Shown in pieces: positions 1 to 7,660 of a stretch of DNA of 34,521 nt. Source of the DNA: CAZZKE01 sp964655005 (GTDB lineage: Bacteria > Pseudomonadota > Alphaproteobacteria > Rhodospirillales > JABHCV01); NCBI GenBank assembly GCA_964655005.1, contig CAZZKE010000026.1, positions 1 to 34,521 of the forward strand, read 5' to 3'. The notes under the pieces were generated by a model. That model searched no databases. It had not been told where the DNA came from and worked only from the letters and a program-made list of their open reading frames with translations. The position numbers and the translations under genes are program-made. Position 1 is the first letter of the stretch; every line of letters starts with the position of its first letter.

Positions 1-23
1 CGCAAGGCCGTGGGCGACAACGT

Positions 24-43
24 CCAAAAGGCTTGTGAGGCCG
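24..43 (+). repeat. Left part of window-end repeat
   Basis: CCAAAAGGCTTGTGAGGCCG here matches the reverse complement of the last 20 bases of the window at 19 of 20 positions. Both copies can form a small GGCTT-GTG-RGCC hairpin; the one difference changes a T-A pair to a T-G pair, so the stem is kept. In the right-end copy this segment is followed after one shared base by the CTCTATG segment. Here the two segments are about 104 bases apart. Confidence 0.7.
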
Positions 44-52
44 CCGTTCCGG

Positions 53-147
53 TCGCCACAGCAGGCCTTCGGAGGGCGTCGAAAAGCCTTGACGATGCGA
101 TGGCATCGCCGGCGGCTTCTCTCCTACCCGAAGGACTGCTGTGACGA
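53..147. repeat. Imperfect long inverted repeat (foldable insert)
   Basis: Positions 53-72 and 128-147 are inverted repeats matching at 18 of 20 positions (core CACAGCAG against CTGCTGTG, and CCTTCGG against CCGAAGG). Inside lie a second pairing, GAAAAGCC (81-88) with GGCTTCTC (114-121, one mismatch), and a hairpin CGATGC-GATG-GCATCG at 93-108. The whole segment can fold into one long rod on either strand. It lies between the two halves of the window-end repeat. It could be a small palindromic mobile element or a structured RNA; the sequence alone does not decide. Confidence 0.6.
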
Positions 148-182
148 TCTCTATGGGTTATTCTTTCTGCAATTTGGTATAA
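148..182 (+). repeat. Window-end repeat, conserved 35-nt segment
   Basis: This 35-base segment (begins TCTCTATGGGTTATT, ends TTGGTATAA) matches the reverse complement of 34467-34501 at 32 of 35 positions. Its first 15 bases recur exactly at 16317-16331. It ends 6 bases before the pyrF start. The TATAA at its edge resembles a -10 box, but the other copy carries the same bases downstream of a gene, so it is not specific to a promoter. Confidence 0.75.
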
Positions 183-188
183 ATAGCG

Positions 189-905
189 ATGCCCGACCTG
201 CACACCTTTGTCGCCCTCGACACCACCGACCCCGATTACGCCGCCGGACTGGCGCAAAGCCTGAAGGGCCACGTCGGCGGCATAAAGGTCGGCAAGGAAT
301 TTTTTACCGCCAACGGCCCGGCCGGGGTCGAACGCATTTCCGCCTGCGGCATGCCGGTGTTCCTTGATCTCAAATTTCACGATATCCCCAATACGGTGGC
401 CGGGGCGGTTCGGGCGGCGGCCGGACTGAAGCCCTTCATGGTCAATGTCCATGCCGCCGGCGGCGCCGACATGATGCGGGCCGCCGCCGACGCCGCCCGC
501 GAAGGCGCCGCCGCCACCGGCTGCGCCGCGCCATTGGTAATCGCCGTAACCGTGCTGACCTCGCTGAATGACGAAGACCTGCATTTGACAGGGGTCGCCG
601 GCACGGCCCACGATCAGGTCCTGCGGCTGGCTGGCCTGGCCCGGCAATGCGGCCTCGACGGCGTCGTCTGCTCGGCCCGCGAGGCGGCGGCGCTGAAACG
701 CCAAAACGGGCCGGATTTCAAGCTGGTGGTACCCGGAATCAGGCCCGCCTGGGCGTCCGGCAACGATCAGAAACGCATCGTCACCCCGGCCAAGGCGGTC
801 GCCGACGGGGCCGACTATCTGGTTATCGGAAGGCCCATTACCTCCGCCGGAAATCCGGTCGACGCCGCCGATAAAATCGCCGCTGAAATCGTGGCCGGCA
901 AATAG
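189..905 (+). CDS. pyrF: Orotidine 5'-phosphate decarboxylase
   Basis: Decarboxylates OMP to UMP, the last step of de novo pyrimidine synthesis, in the cytoplasm. The 238-residue protein has the usual length. The catalytic DxKxxD motif is intact (D60, K62, D65 within DLKFHDIPNTVAG). The early ALD and GIKVG (K33) substrate-binding motifs and the phosphate-binding VPGIRP (181-186) and IGRP (213-216) segments are present, so the enzyme looks functional. There is no clear Shine-Dalgarno sequence: the start lies 6 bases after a dispersed repeat, so translation may be weak or nearly leaderless. One base separates its stop from trpF, and it probably heads the pyrF-trpFBA-accD-folC transcription unit. 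Confidence 0.95.
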   Translation: MPDLHTFVALDTTDPDYAAGLAQSLKGHVGGIKVGKEFFTANGPAGVERISACGMPVFLDLKFHDIPNTVAGAVRAAAGLKPFMVNVHAAGGADMMRAAADAAREGAAATGCAAPLVIAVTVLTSLNDEDLHLTGVAGTAHDQVLRLAGLARQCGLDGVVCSAREAAALKRQNGPDFKLVVPGIRPAWASGNDQKRIVTPAKAVADGADYLVIGRPITSAGNPVDAADKIAAEIVAGK

Positions 906-906
906 A

Positions 907-1548
907 ATGCCCATCGCCGCCAAAATCTGCGGTCTCTGCACCCGCGAAGCCGTCGACGCCGCCATCGAAGGCGGCGCCGCCATGGTCGGGTTCGTGTTTT
1001 TCCCGCCCTCGCCCCGGGCCATCACGCCGGACCGGCTGGCCGGTCTGGTCCGGGGGGTGCCGGCGACCGTGCCCAGGGTCGGCCTGTTCGTCGATGCCGG
1101 CGATGACGAAATCGAGGCCGCCGTAGTCACCGGCTGCCTGGACATGCTGCAACTGCACGGCGGCGAGACACCGGAAGATGTGAGCCGGCTGAAAAAGCGT
1201 TTCGGGCTGCCGGTAATGAAAGCGGTCGCCGTTTCCGGCCCCGCAGACCTGGATGTGGCCCGGACCTTCGAGCCGGTGGTTGACCGGTTGTTGTTCGACG
1301 CCCGCCCGCCCCAAGGGGCCGACCGGCCCGGCGGCAACGCGCTGGCCTTCGACTGGCGGCTGATAAAGGGATCGTCATGGACGGTGCCGTGGCTGCTGGC
1401 CGGCGGGCTGGACACGGATAATCTGGCCGATGCGGTCCGGATCAGCGGGGCCGTGGCGGTCGATGTGTCATCCGCCGTCGAAGACGCGCCGGGGCGCAAG
1501 AATATCGCCAAAATCAAGGAATTTCTGGCCCTTGCCGCCGCTCTCTAG
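907..1548 (+). CDS. trpF: Phosphoribosylanthranilate isomerase
   Basis: Catalyses the Amadori rearrangement of N-(5'-phosphoribosyl)anthranilate to CdRP in tryptophan synthesis. It is a 213-residue TIM barrel. KICGL near the N-terminus carries the catalytic base Cys8, and Asp131 in LLFDA is the expected general acid. LQLHG (81-85), LAGGL (164-168) and VDVSSAVE (185-192) are the family's substrate and phosphate-binding loops. It starts one base after pyrF and precedes trpB and trpA, the usual alphaproteobacterial arrangement in which trpF is separate from trpC. Confidence 0.95.
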   Translation: MPIAAKICGLCTREAVDAAIEGGAAMVGFVFFPPSPRAITPDRLAGLVRGVPATVPRVGLFVDAGDDEIEAAVVTGCLDMLQLHGGETPEDVSRLKKRFGLPVMKAVAVSGPADLDVARTFEPVVDRLLFDARPPQGADRPGGNALAFDWRLIKGSSWTVPWLLAGGLDTDNLADAVRISGAVAVDVSSAVEDAPGRKNIAKIKEFLALAAAL

Positions 1549-1593
1549 AAACAGTCGCCAATGGCCGGCCTTTGTGCTTTATTGTCGCCCGTC

Positions 1594-2823
1594 ATGACCA
1601 CACCGAACAAACCGAACACCTACCGCGCCGGACCGGATGAAAACGGGCGTTTCGGCATTTACGGCGGGCGCTTCGTCGCCGAGACCCTGATGCCGTTGAT
1701 CCTGGAACTGGAACAGGCCTATCAGGTGGCCAGGAATGATCCGCAGTTCGCCACGGAGATGACTTATTATTTATCCCAGTATGTCGGACGGCCCAGCCCG
1801 CTGTACCTGGCCCGGCGCCTGACCGAACATCTGGGCGGCGCCAAAATCTACTTCAAGCGGGAAGACCTGAACCATACCGGGGCGCACAAGATCAATAATT
1901 GCGTCGGCCAGATTCTGCTCGCCAAGCGGATGGGCAAGACCCGCATCATCGCCGAAACCGGGGCCGGCCAGCATGGCGTCGCCACGGCCACGGTGTGCGC
2001 CCTGTTCGACCTGCCGTGCGTCGTCTACATGGGGGCCAAGGATATCGAACGCCAGGCCCCGAACGTGTTTCGCATGCAAATGCTGGGGGCCGAAGTCAGG
2101 CCGGTGACGGCCGGTTCGAAAAGCCTTAAGGACGCCCTGAACGAGGCCCTGCGCGATTGGGTAACCAACGTCGCGGATACCTTTTACATCATCGGCACCG
2201 TCGCCGGGCCGCATCCGTTTCCGGCCATGGTGCGGGATTTCCAGTCGGTAATTGGCGAGGAAGTGCGCGAACAGATTGTCGAGGCGGAAGGCCGTCTGCC
2301 CGATTCCCTGGTCGCCTGCATCGGCGGCGGCTCGAACGCCATGGGGCTGTTCCATCCGTTCCTGGACGATGCCGGGATCGAAATTATCGCCGTCGAGGCG
2401 GCCGGCAAGGGCATTGAAAGCGGCGCGCACGCGGCGTCGCTTAGCGCCGGCAGCGCCGGAGTGCTGCACGGCAACCGGACCTACCTGTTGCAGGACGACG
2501 ACGGCCAGATTCAGGAAGCCCATTCCATTTCCGCCGGGCTGGATTATCCCGGCATCGGCCCCGAACACGCATGGCTGCACGATCTGGGCCGGGTCGATTA
2601 TGTGTCGATCACCGATCAGGAAGCGCTGGCGGCCTTCAAACTGACGACCCGTCTGGAAGGCATCATCCCGGCCCTGGAATCATCCCACGCCATCGCCCAT
2701 GTCATGAAGATTGCGGGCGGCCTGCCGAAAGACCATATCATGGTCATTAGCCTGAGCGGGCGCGGCGACAAGGACCTGAACACCGTCGCCGCCGCCACCG
2801 GCATGACCTTCGGGGTGGAATGA
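1594..2823 (+). CDS. trpB: Tryptophan synthase beta chain
   Basis: PLP enzyme that condenses indole, channelled from TrpA, with serine to give tryptophan. The PLP lysine is K99 in GAHKINN, the catalytic glutamate is E121 in ETGAGQHG, and GGGSNAMG (244-251) binds the cofactor phosphate. The start at 1594 gives 409 residues and begins at the usual family N-terminus (MTTPNKPNTYR..GRFGIYGGRF). An in-frame ATG at 1561 would add 11 residues unlike the family; neither start has a good ribosome-binding site. The gene overlaps trpA by an ATGA junction, consistent with translational coupling of an obligate alpha-beta complex. Confidence 0.95.
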   Translation: MTTPNKPNTYRAGPDENGRFGIYGGRFVAETLMPLILELEQAYQVARNDPQFATEMTYYLSQYVGRPSPLYLARRLTEHLGGAKIYFKREDLNHTGAHKINNCVGQILLAKRMGKTRIIAETGAGQHGVATATVCALFDLPCVVYMGAKDIERQAPNVFRMQMLGAEVRPVTAGSKSLKDALNEALRDWVTNVADTFYIIGTVAGPHPFPAMVRDFQSVIGEEVREQIVEAEGRLPDSLVACIGGGSNAMGLFHPFLDDAGIEIIAVEAAGKGIESGAHAASLSAGSAGVLHGNRTYLLQDDDGQIQEAHSISAGLDYPGIGPEHAWLHDLGRVDYVSITDQEALAAFKLTTRLEGIIPALESSHAIAHVMKIAGGLPKDHIMVISLSGRGDKDLNTVAAATGMTFGVE

Positions 2824-3659
2824 TGGGCGGCAATACGGAAACCAGAATCGACCGGCGCTTCGCCCGGCTAAGGCGGGAAGGGCGCGGCGGCCTGATTACC
2901 TTCACCACCGCCGGCGATCCCGATTACGATACGGCGCTTGAAATTCTCAAGGGCCTGCCCGGGGCCGGCGCCGACCTGATAGAACTGGGCATGCCGTTCA
3001 GCGACCCCATGGCCGACGGCCCGGCCATTCAACTGGCCTCGCGGCGGGCCCTGGCGGCGGGTCAGACCATGACCAGGACCCTGGATATGGTCCGGGCTTT
3101 CCGGGAAGACGACGACGACACGCCGATAATACTGATGGGCTATTTCAATCCGATCTACGTTTACGGCGTTGAAAAATTCCTGGGTGACGCCAAATCGGCC
3201 GGCGTCGATGGATTTATAGTCGTCGACCTGCCGCCCGAGGAAGAGGCCGAGTTTTGCCGGCCGACCCGGGCCGCCGGGCTTAATTTTATCTACCTGAGCG
3301 CACCAACCACCGATGATGACCGGCTGCCCCGGGTCGTGGAAAAGGCCAGCGGTTTCGTCTATTACGTATCGATCACCGGCGTTACCGGCAGCGCTTCGGC
3401 GGCGGCGGGCGATATCGAGGAAGCCTGTCGGCGGCTCCGGCGTCACACCGACCTGCCGATCGCCGTTGGCTTTGGCATCCGGACCCCCGAACAGGCGGCC
3501 CGGGTGGCGACCGTTGCCGAGGCCGCCGTGGTCGGTTCGGCGCTGGTCGATATAATTGCCGCCAATGCCGGAAAAAACAACCCGGCGCCGGACCTGCTGG
3601 CATTTGTCGCCGCCTTGTCCGAAGGTGTGCGTAACGCGCGTAACGGTGCGGCGCAATGA
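2820..3659 (+). CDS. trpA: Tryptophan synthase alpha chain
   Basis: Cleaves indole-3-glycerol phosphate to indole and glyceraldehyde 3-phosphate and passes the indole to TrpB. The 279-residue TIM barrel carries the catalytic pair E55 (IELGMPFSD) and D66 (MADGP). The GVTGS phosphate loop and VGFGI motif are also present. It starts inside the trpB stop codon (ATGA); a second ATG follows immediately, so the first residue could be either. It is followed 16 bases later by accD. Confidence 0.95.
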   Translation: MMGGNTETRIDRRFARLRREGRGGLITFTTAGDPDYDTALEILKGLPGAGADLIELGMPFSDPMADGPAIQLASRRALAAGQTMTRTLDMVRAFREDDDDTPIILMGYFNPIYVYGVEKFLGDAKSAGVDGFIVVDLPPEEEAEFCRPTRAAGLNFIYLSAPTTDDDRLPRVVEKASGFVYYVSITGVTGSASAAAGDIEEACRRLRRHTDLPIAVGFGIRTPEQAARVATVAEAAVVGSALVDIIAANAGKNNPAPDLLAFVAALSEGVRNARNGAAQ

Positions 3660-3675
3660 ATGTGGAGTACGCAAA

Positions 3676-4608
3676 ATGAACTGGTTGAAGAATTTCGTCC
3701 GCCCGAAGCTGAAACAGCTTGTCGGCGGGCAAAAGGAAATTCCCGATAACCTGTGGCGCAAGTGTCCCAAATGCGAGGAAATGCTGTTTCACCGCGATCT
3801 GGAGAACAATTTGCGGGTATGCCCGCTGTGCGGTCACCACATGCGCCTGAATTCCCCCGACCGCCTGAACATGCTGTTCGACGACGGGGTCTATCAGGCC
3901 ATCGAATTGACCTTGCCGACGCCCGACCCGCTTAAATTCCGTGACCGCCGCAAATATACCGACCGGCTGAAGGAAGCGCAGGCCGATACCGGCCTGAAAG
4001 ACGCCCTGACCGTCGCCCATGGTCGCCTGGGCGGCCTCGACATGGTTATCGCGGCGCTCGATTTTTCATTCATGGGCGGATCCATGGGGATCGCCGTAGG
4101 CGACGGCCTGATCGCGGCGGCCCGGCTGGCCATCGTTCAGGATGCGCCGTTGATCGTGGTTTCATCATCGGGCGGAGCGCGGATGCAGGAAGGCATCCTG
4201 TCGCTGATGCAGATGCCCCGGACCACCATCGCGGTCGAGGAAGTCAAGGAAGCCGGGTTGCCCTATATCGTCGTGCTTACCGATCCGACCACCGGCGGCG
4301 TATCGGCGTCGTTCGCCATGCTGGGCGATGTGGCCATCGCCGAAACCGGCGCGGTGATCGGTTTCGCCGGCGCCCGGGTGATCGAACAGACAATCCGCGA
4401 AAAACTTCCCGAAGGCTTCCAGCGGGCGGAATACCTGCTCGATCACGGCATAATCGATATGGTGGTCCGCCGCCACGACCTGCGCGATACCCTGATCCGG
4501 GTGACCGGCCTGCTGGTCAACAAGGGGCCCGCCGCCGAAGTGCTGGCCATCCCGCAGCCGGCGGATGCCCCGGCACCGGAAGCCGGGCAGGAGAGCCCCG
4601 CTGATTAA
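3676..4608 (+). CDS. accD: Acetyl-CoA carboxylase carboxyltransferase subunit beta
   Basis: Beta subunit of the carboxyltransferase half of acetyl-CoA carboxylase; with AccA it transfers carboxyl from biotin to acetyl-CoA for fatty acid synthesis. The N-terminal zinc ribbon is complete (C30, C33, C49, C52), followed by the crotonase-fold carboxyltransferase domain with SSSGGARMQEG and a later glycine-rich TTGGVSAS. The start at 3676 follows a GGAG motif and gives 310 residues with the typical opening MNWLKNFVRP. The same frame is open further upstream, but only over the out-of-frame end of trpA. The C-terminal tail is proline and alanine rich. Confidence 0.95.
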   Translation: MNWLKNFVRPKLKQLVGGQKEIPDNLWRKCPKCEEMLFHRDLENNLRVCPLCGHHMRLNSPDRLNMLFDDGVYQAIELTLPTPDPLKFRDRRKYTDRLKEAQADTGLKDALTVAHGRLGGLDMVIAALDFSFMGGSMGIAVGDGLIAAARLAIVQDAPLIVVSSSGGARMQEGILSLMQMPRTTIAVEEVKEAGLPYIVVLTDPTTGGVSASFAMLGDVAIAETGAVIGFAGARVIEQTIREKLPEGFQRAEYLLDHGIIDMVVRRHDLRDTLIRVTGLLVNKGPAAEVLAIPQPADAPAPEAGQESPAD

Positions 4609-5887
4609 TTCCAGAGACGCCATTCTGACGCGATTGATGAGCCTGCATCCCAAGGTCATCGATCTGTCGCTTGGACGCATCGAGACGCTGCTGAAGCGGC
4701 TCGGCGAGCCGCATCGCCAACTGCCGCCGGTGGTCCATGTCGCCGGGACCAACGGCAAAGGATCGACAATAGCCTTCCTGCGGGCCATGCTGGAAGCGGC
4801 GGGCTATCGTGTCGATGTCTATACCTCGCCGCATCTGGTGCATTTCAACGAACGTATCCGTCTGGCCGGGCGGCTGATCGGCGACGACGCCCTGTCGGCG
4901 CTGCTGGAAGAATGCGAAACGGCCAATGGCGGGGACCCCATCACCTTTTTCGAAGTCACCACGGCGGCGGCGCTGCTGGCCTTTTCCAGGACACCAGCCG
5001 ATATCCTGCTGCTCGAAACCGGGCTCGGCGGCAGGCTCGATGCGACCAATGTGATCGCCAATCCCAGGTTGACCATTATTACCCCGGTATCGCTGGACCA
5101 TCAGCAGTATCTGGGCGACAGCCTGCGGGAAATCGCCGCCGAAAAGGCCGGAATTCTCAAATCGGACGTACCCTGCATCCTGGCCCGGCAGGAACGCCAG
5201 GCCGACCGCGCCATTGCCGAACGGGCGACCGCGATATCGGCGCCGCTGTCGCGGGAAGGCAAGGACTGGTTCGTGCGCACCGCCGGTGATGAAATGATAT
5301 TCGAATCCGCCGTGGCTACCCGCCGGTTGCCGCCGCCCTCTCTGAACGGCGCCCATCAGCAGCGAAACGCCGCTCTGGCGCTGGCGGCGCTGGATATGCT
5401 GCCGGGGTTTACCGTCCCCGACGGGGCCGCCGCGTCGGGCCTGAAAAACGCCGCCTGGCCGGCCCGCCTGCAACGGCTGCGGCACGGGCCGCTGGTGGAT
5501 TTGCTGCCCGATGGCTGGGAACTGTGGCTCGACGGCGGCCATAACGCGGCGGCGGCGATGACCATCCGGACCCAGACCCGGCGATGGCGGGACAAGCCCC
5601 TGCATCTGGTCATGGGGATGCTGAATTCAAAAAATCCGGAAGAATTTCTGAAACCGCTGGAGGCCAGAATAGGCCAGTTTCGCGGTATCGCCATCCCCGG
5701 TGAAGAAAATACGCTAAGCGCCGAACGGCTATGCCAGGCCGCCGCGACCTGGCGCATGAACGCCACGCCGTCGGCCGATGTGGCCGGGGCGGTGGCCGAT
5801 CTGATCGCCAGTTCGCCAGTCCCGGCCCGCATCCTGATTGCCGGATCGCTCTATCTGGCCGGTACGATTCTCGGGGCCAACGGCTAG
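4565..5887 (+). CDS. folC: Folylpolyglutamate synthase / dihydrofolate synthase
   Basis: ATP-dependent Mur-ligase-family enzyme that adds glutamate to dihydropteroate and folates. The P-loop is GTNGKGST (61-68); GLGGRLDATN (153-162), SLDHQ and the AEKAGILK loop (192-199, normally with the modified lysine) follow. Length is 440 residues with the ATG at 4565, which overlaps accD by 44 bases. Relatives usually retain the RDAILTRLMSLHPK segment, so the ATG at 4637 looks too late; no other ATG, GTG or TTG lies between 4565 and 4634. Its TAG stop shares a CTAG tetranucleotide with the stop of the opposing aminotransferase gene. Confidence 0.92.
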   Translation: MPRHRKPGRRAPLINSRDAILTRLMSLHPKVIDLSLGRIETLLKRLGEPHRQLPPVVHVAGTNGKGSTIAFLRAMLEAAGYRVDVYTSPHLVHFNERIRLAGRLIGDDALSALLEECETANGGDPITFFEVTTAAALLAFSRTPADILLLETGLGGRLDATNVIANPRLTIITPVSLDHQQYLGDSLREIAAEKAGILKSDVPCILARQERQADRAIAERATAISAPLSREGKDWFVRTAGDEMIFESAVATRRLPPPSLNGAHQQRNAALALAALDMLPGFTVPDGAAASGLKNAAWPARLQRLRHGPLVDLLPDGWELWLDGGHNAAAAMTIRTQTRRWRDKPLHLVMGMLNSKNPEEFLKPLEARIGQFRGIAIPGEENTLSAERLCQAAATWRMNATPSADVAGAVADLIASSPVPARILIAGSLYLAGTILGANG

Positions 5888-7077
5888 CTTTCGAATAAAA
5901 TTGCCTGGGCCGCCGGCACGGCGGTGCCTTCGCTGACGTTGGCGCCGATATCCCGGAGCGTGCCTTCCATGGCGCTAAGGCACAGGGTGACATGCGCCGG
6001 AGAACTACTTTGACCCATCAGGCCGATGCGCCAGACCTTGCCGGCCAGACTGCCCAGGCCGCCGCCGATTTCGATACCGTAGTTTTCCAGCAACAGGCGG
6101 CGGACCAGGGGTTCATCGACGCCTTCGGGAACTTTCAGGGTTGTCAGCTGCGGCAGGTGGCTGCCTTCGCCGACCAGCGGCTCCAGCCCCATGGCGCGGA
6201 AACCGGCGCGCAGGGCATCGCTGTTGCGGCGATGCCGGGACCAGCAATTTTCGATTCCTTCCTGTCGCAGCATGACCAGCGATTCATGCAGGCCGTACAG
6301 GGCATTGACCGGCGCCGTGTGGTGATAGGAACGGGCCGCACCGGCGCCGTCGGTCCAGTAGTTCATAATCAGGGTCAGGTCGAGGAACCAGCTTTGAACC
6401 GGTGTCTTACGCGCCCTGATCGCCGCGACCGCCCGCTCGCCGAAGGTCACCGGGGAAATGCCCGGCGCGCAGGACAGGCTTTTCTGGGACCCCGAATAAA
6501 CCGCGTCGGCGCCCCACTTGTCGACCGGAACCGGAACCCCGCCCAACGAAGTTACGGTATCGACGATGCACAGCGCATCATGTCTGGCGGCCAGCGCGCA
6601 CAGGGTTTCGGCGTCCGAGAGCACGCCGGTAGAGGTTTCGCCATGCACGAAGGCCAGCGCCTTGGCGCCGGGATTGGCCTTCAAGGCGTCTTCCACCCTG
6701 GCCGGATCGACGACCTCGCCCCAGGCGTTTTCAACCATCACCGGGTCGGCGCCAAGACGCCGGACATTTTCCTTCATGCGGCCACCGAACACCCCGTTCT
6801 GGCAGACAATGACCGTATCGCCCGGTTCGATCAGGTTGACGAAGCATGTTTCCATACCCGCCGAGCCGGGCGCGGAAACCGGCAGCGTCAGGGCGTTTTC
6901 GGTCTGAAAGGCATAGCGAAGCAGGGCCTTGACCTGATCCATCATATCGACGAAGGCCGGATCCAGATGGCCGATGGTCGGCCTGGCCATGGCTTGCAGG
7001 ACGCGCGGGTGAACGTCGGACGGCCCCGGACCCATCAGAATCCGCCGTGGCGGCGAGAAAGACGAGATGGATTCCAT
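5884..7077 (-). CDS. Class V PLP aminotransferase (alanine/serine-glyoxylate type)
   Basis: Fold-type I PLP enzyme that probably transfers an amino group from alanine or serine to glyoxylate. The N-terminal MGPGPSDVHPRVL opening is characteristic of this group. The PLP lysine is K199 in SGSQKSL, with the IVDTVTSLGG aspartate strand before it. The start at 7077 follows AAGGA at good distance and gives 397 residues; an upstream in-frame ATG at 7128 would add 17 atypical residues. Relatives include alanine-glyoxylate, serine-glyoxylate and ureidoglycine-glyoxylate aminotransferases; the donor cannot be read from the sequence. It stands alone, convergent with folC. The gap upstream holds only the trxA terminator. 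Confidence 0.85.
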   Translation of the reverse strand: MESISSFSPPRRILMGPGPSDVHPRVLQAMARPTIGHLDPAFVDMMDQVKALLRYAFQTENALTLPVSAPGSAGMETCFVNLIEPGDTVIVCQNGVFGGRMKENVRRLGADPVMVENAWGEVVDPARVEDALKANPGAKALAFVHGETSTGVLSDAETLCALAARHDALCIVDTVTSLGGVPVPVDKWGADAVYSGSQKSLSCAPGISPVTFGERAVAAIRARKTPVQSWFLDLTLIMNYWTDGAGAARSYHHTAPVNALYGLHESLVMLRQEGIENCWSRHRRNSDALRAGFRAMGLEPLVGEGSHLPQLTTLKVPEGVDEPLVRRLLLENYGIEIGGGLGSLAGKVWRIGLMGQSSSPAHVTLCLSAMEGTLRDIGANVSEGTAVPAAQAILFES

Positions 7078-7201
7078 CCTGCTTTTTCCTTTTTTCGGTA
7101 TTGGGAACAGCCGGTTATATAGCGGCATTTACGGGCGCCGACAAACTAATTTCCACGATGCGGAAAGTGCTTCCCAAAAACCACCTTTTAGGGTGGGATA
7201 G

Positions 7202-7234
7202 AAAAACCCCGCCGATTCGATTAACGGCGGGGTT
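7202..7234 (-). terminator. Intrinsic terminator of trxA
   Basis: On the minus strand, AACCCCGCCG pairs perfectly with CGGCGGGGTT (10 bp, 10-nt loop), and the 3' arm runs into TTTTT. It lies about 30 bases after the trxA stop and has the classic GC stem plus U-tract form of a Rho-independent terminator. Confidence 0.85.
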
Positions 7235-7262
7235 CAAATATTCGAAGTGCGCGCAAAAACGG

Positions 7263-7580
7263 TCAGATTACGGATTCGACCCATTCGACCAGCTTGCTTT
7301 TGGGCAATGCGCCGATCTTGGTGGCGGCCACCTGGCCGTCCTTGAACAGCATCAGGGTCGGAATACCCCGGACGCCGTATTTCGAAGGCACCGTCGGGTT
7401 TTCATCAATATTAATCTTGGCGACGGTGACCCGGTCGCCCATTTCGGCGGCGATTTCTTCCAGCGCCGGGGCAATTTGCTTGCACGGGCCGCACCATTCC
7501 GCCCAAAAATCGACTATAACGGGCATCGCCGAGTTGATCACGTCGGCATCAAAAGAGGCGTCGCTTACGGCTTTGGTCAT
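7263..7580 (-). CDS. trxA: Thioredoxin 1
   Basis: Small cytoplasmic dithiol reductant for ribonucleotide reductase, PAPS or Msr-type enzymes. The 105-residue protein has the canonical WCGPC active site (29-33) and the cis-proline loop GIPTL (P74). The buried Asp of VDFWAEW is present. It ends the tsaE-amgK-murU-addB-addA run after a 76-base gap, but has its own promoter-like boxes in that gap and an intrinsic terminator downstream, so it can be expressed independently. Confidence 0.96.
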   Translation of the reverse strand: MTKAVSDASFDADVINSAMPVIVDFWAEWCGPCKQIAPALEEIAAEMGDRVTVAKINIDENPTVPSKYGVRGIPTLMLFKDGQVAATKIGALPKSKLVEWVESVI

Positions 7581-7631
7581 TTAATTTGTCCTATCGGTTT
7601 GGGCAGAATCAATGTTTATCGGTTAATTTTG

Positions 7632-7660
7632 AATCTAGGGTCGGTGACGCTATCCGTCAA
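7632..7660 (-). promoter_or_regulatory. Sigma-70-type promoter for trxA
   Basis: Reading the minus strand, TTGACG (7660-7655) is followed after exactly 17 bases by TAGATT (7637-7632). These match the housekeeping -35 and -10 boxes at 5 and 4 of 6 positions. The start of transcription would fall near 7624, about 44 bases before the trxA ATG. The -35 box overlaps the end of addA. Confidence 0.6.

Noticed and set aside
178..184. TATAAAT as the -10 box of pyrF
   Set aside because: The bases belong to a repeat whose other copy lies after a gene, no -35 box is at the right distance, and it would start transcription at the ATG.
35..367. Small frame at the left end running into pyrF
   Set aside because: It spans a repeat and then overlaps pyrF out of frame; it has no motif and no start signal.
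1561..1593. Upstream ATG for trpB adding 11 residues
   Set aside because: The added residues (MAGLCALLSPV) do not look like a TrpB start and there is no ribosome site; the family N-terminus fits the ATG at 1594.
7181..7196. CCACC-TTTTAG-GGTGG hairpin after the trxA terminator
   Set aside because: Only five base pairs and no T-run in either direction; the neighbouring 10-bp hairpin already explains termination.
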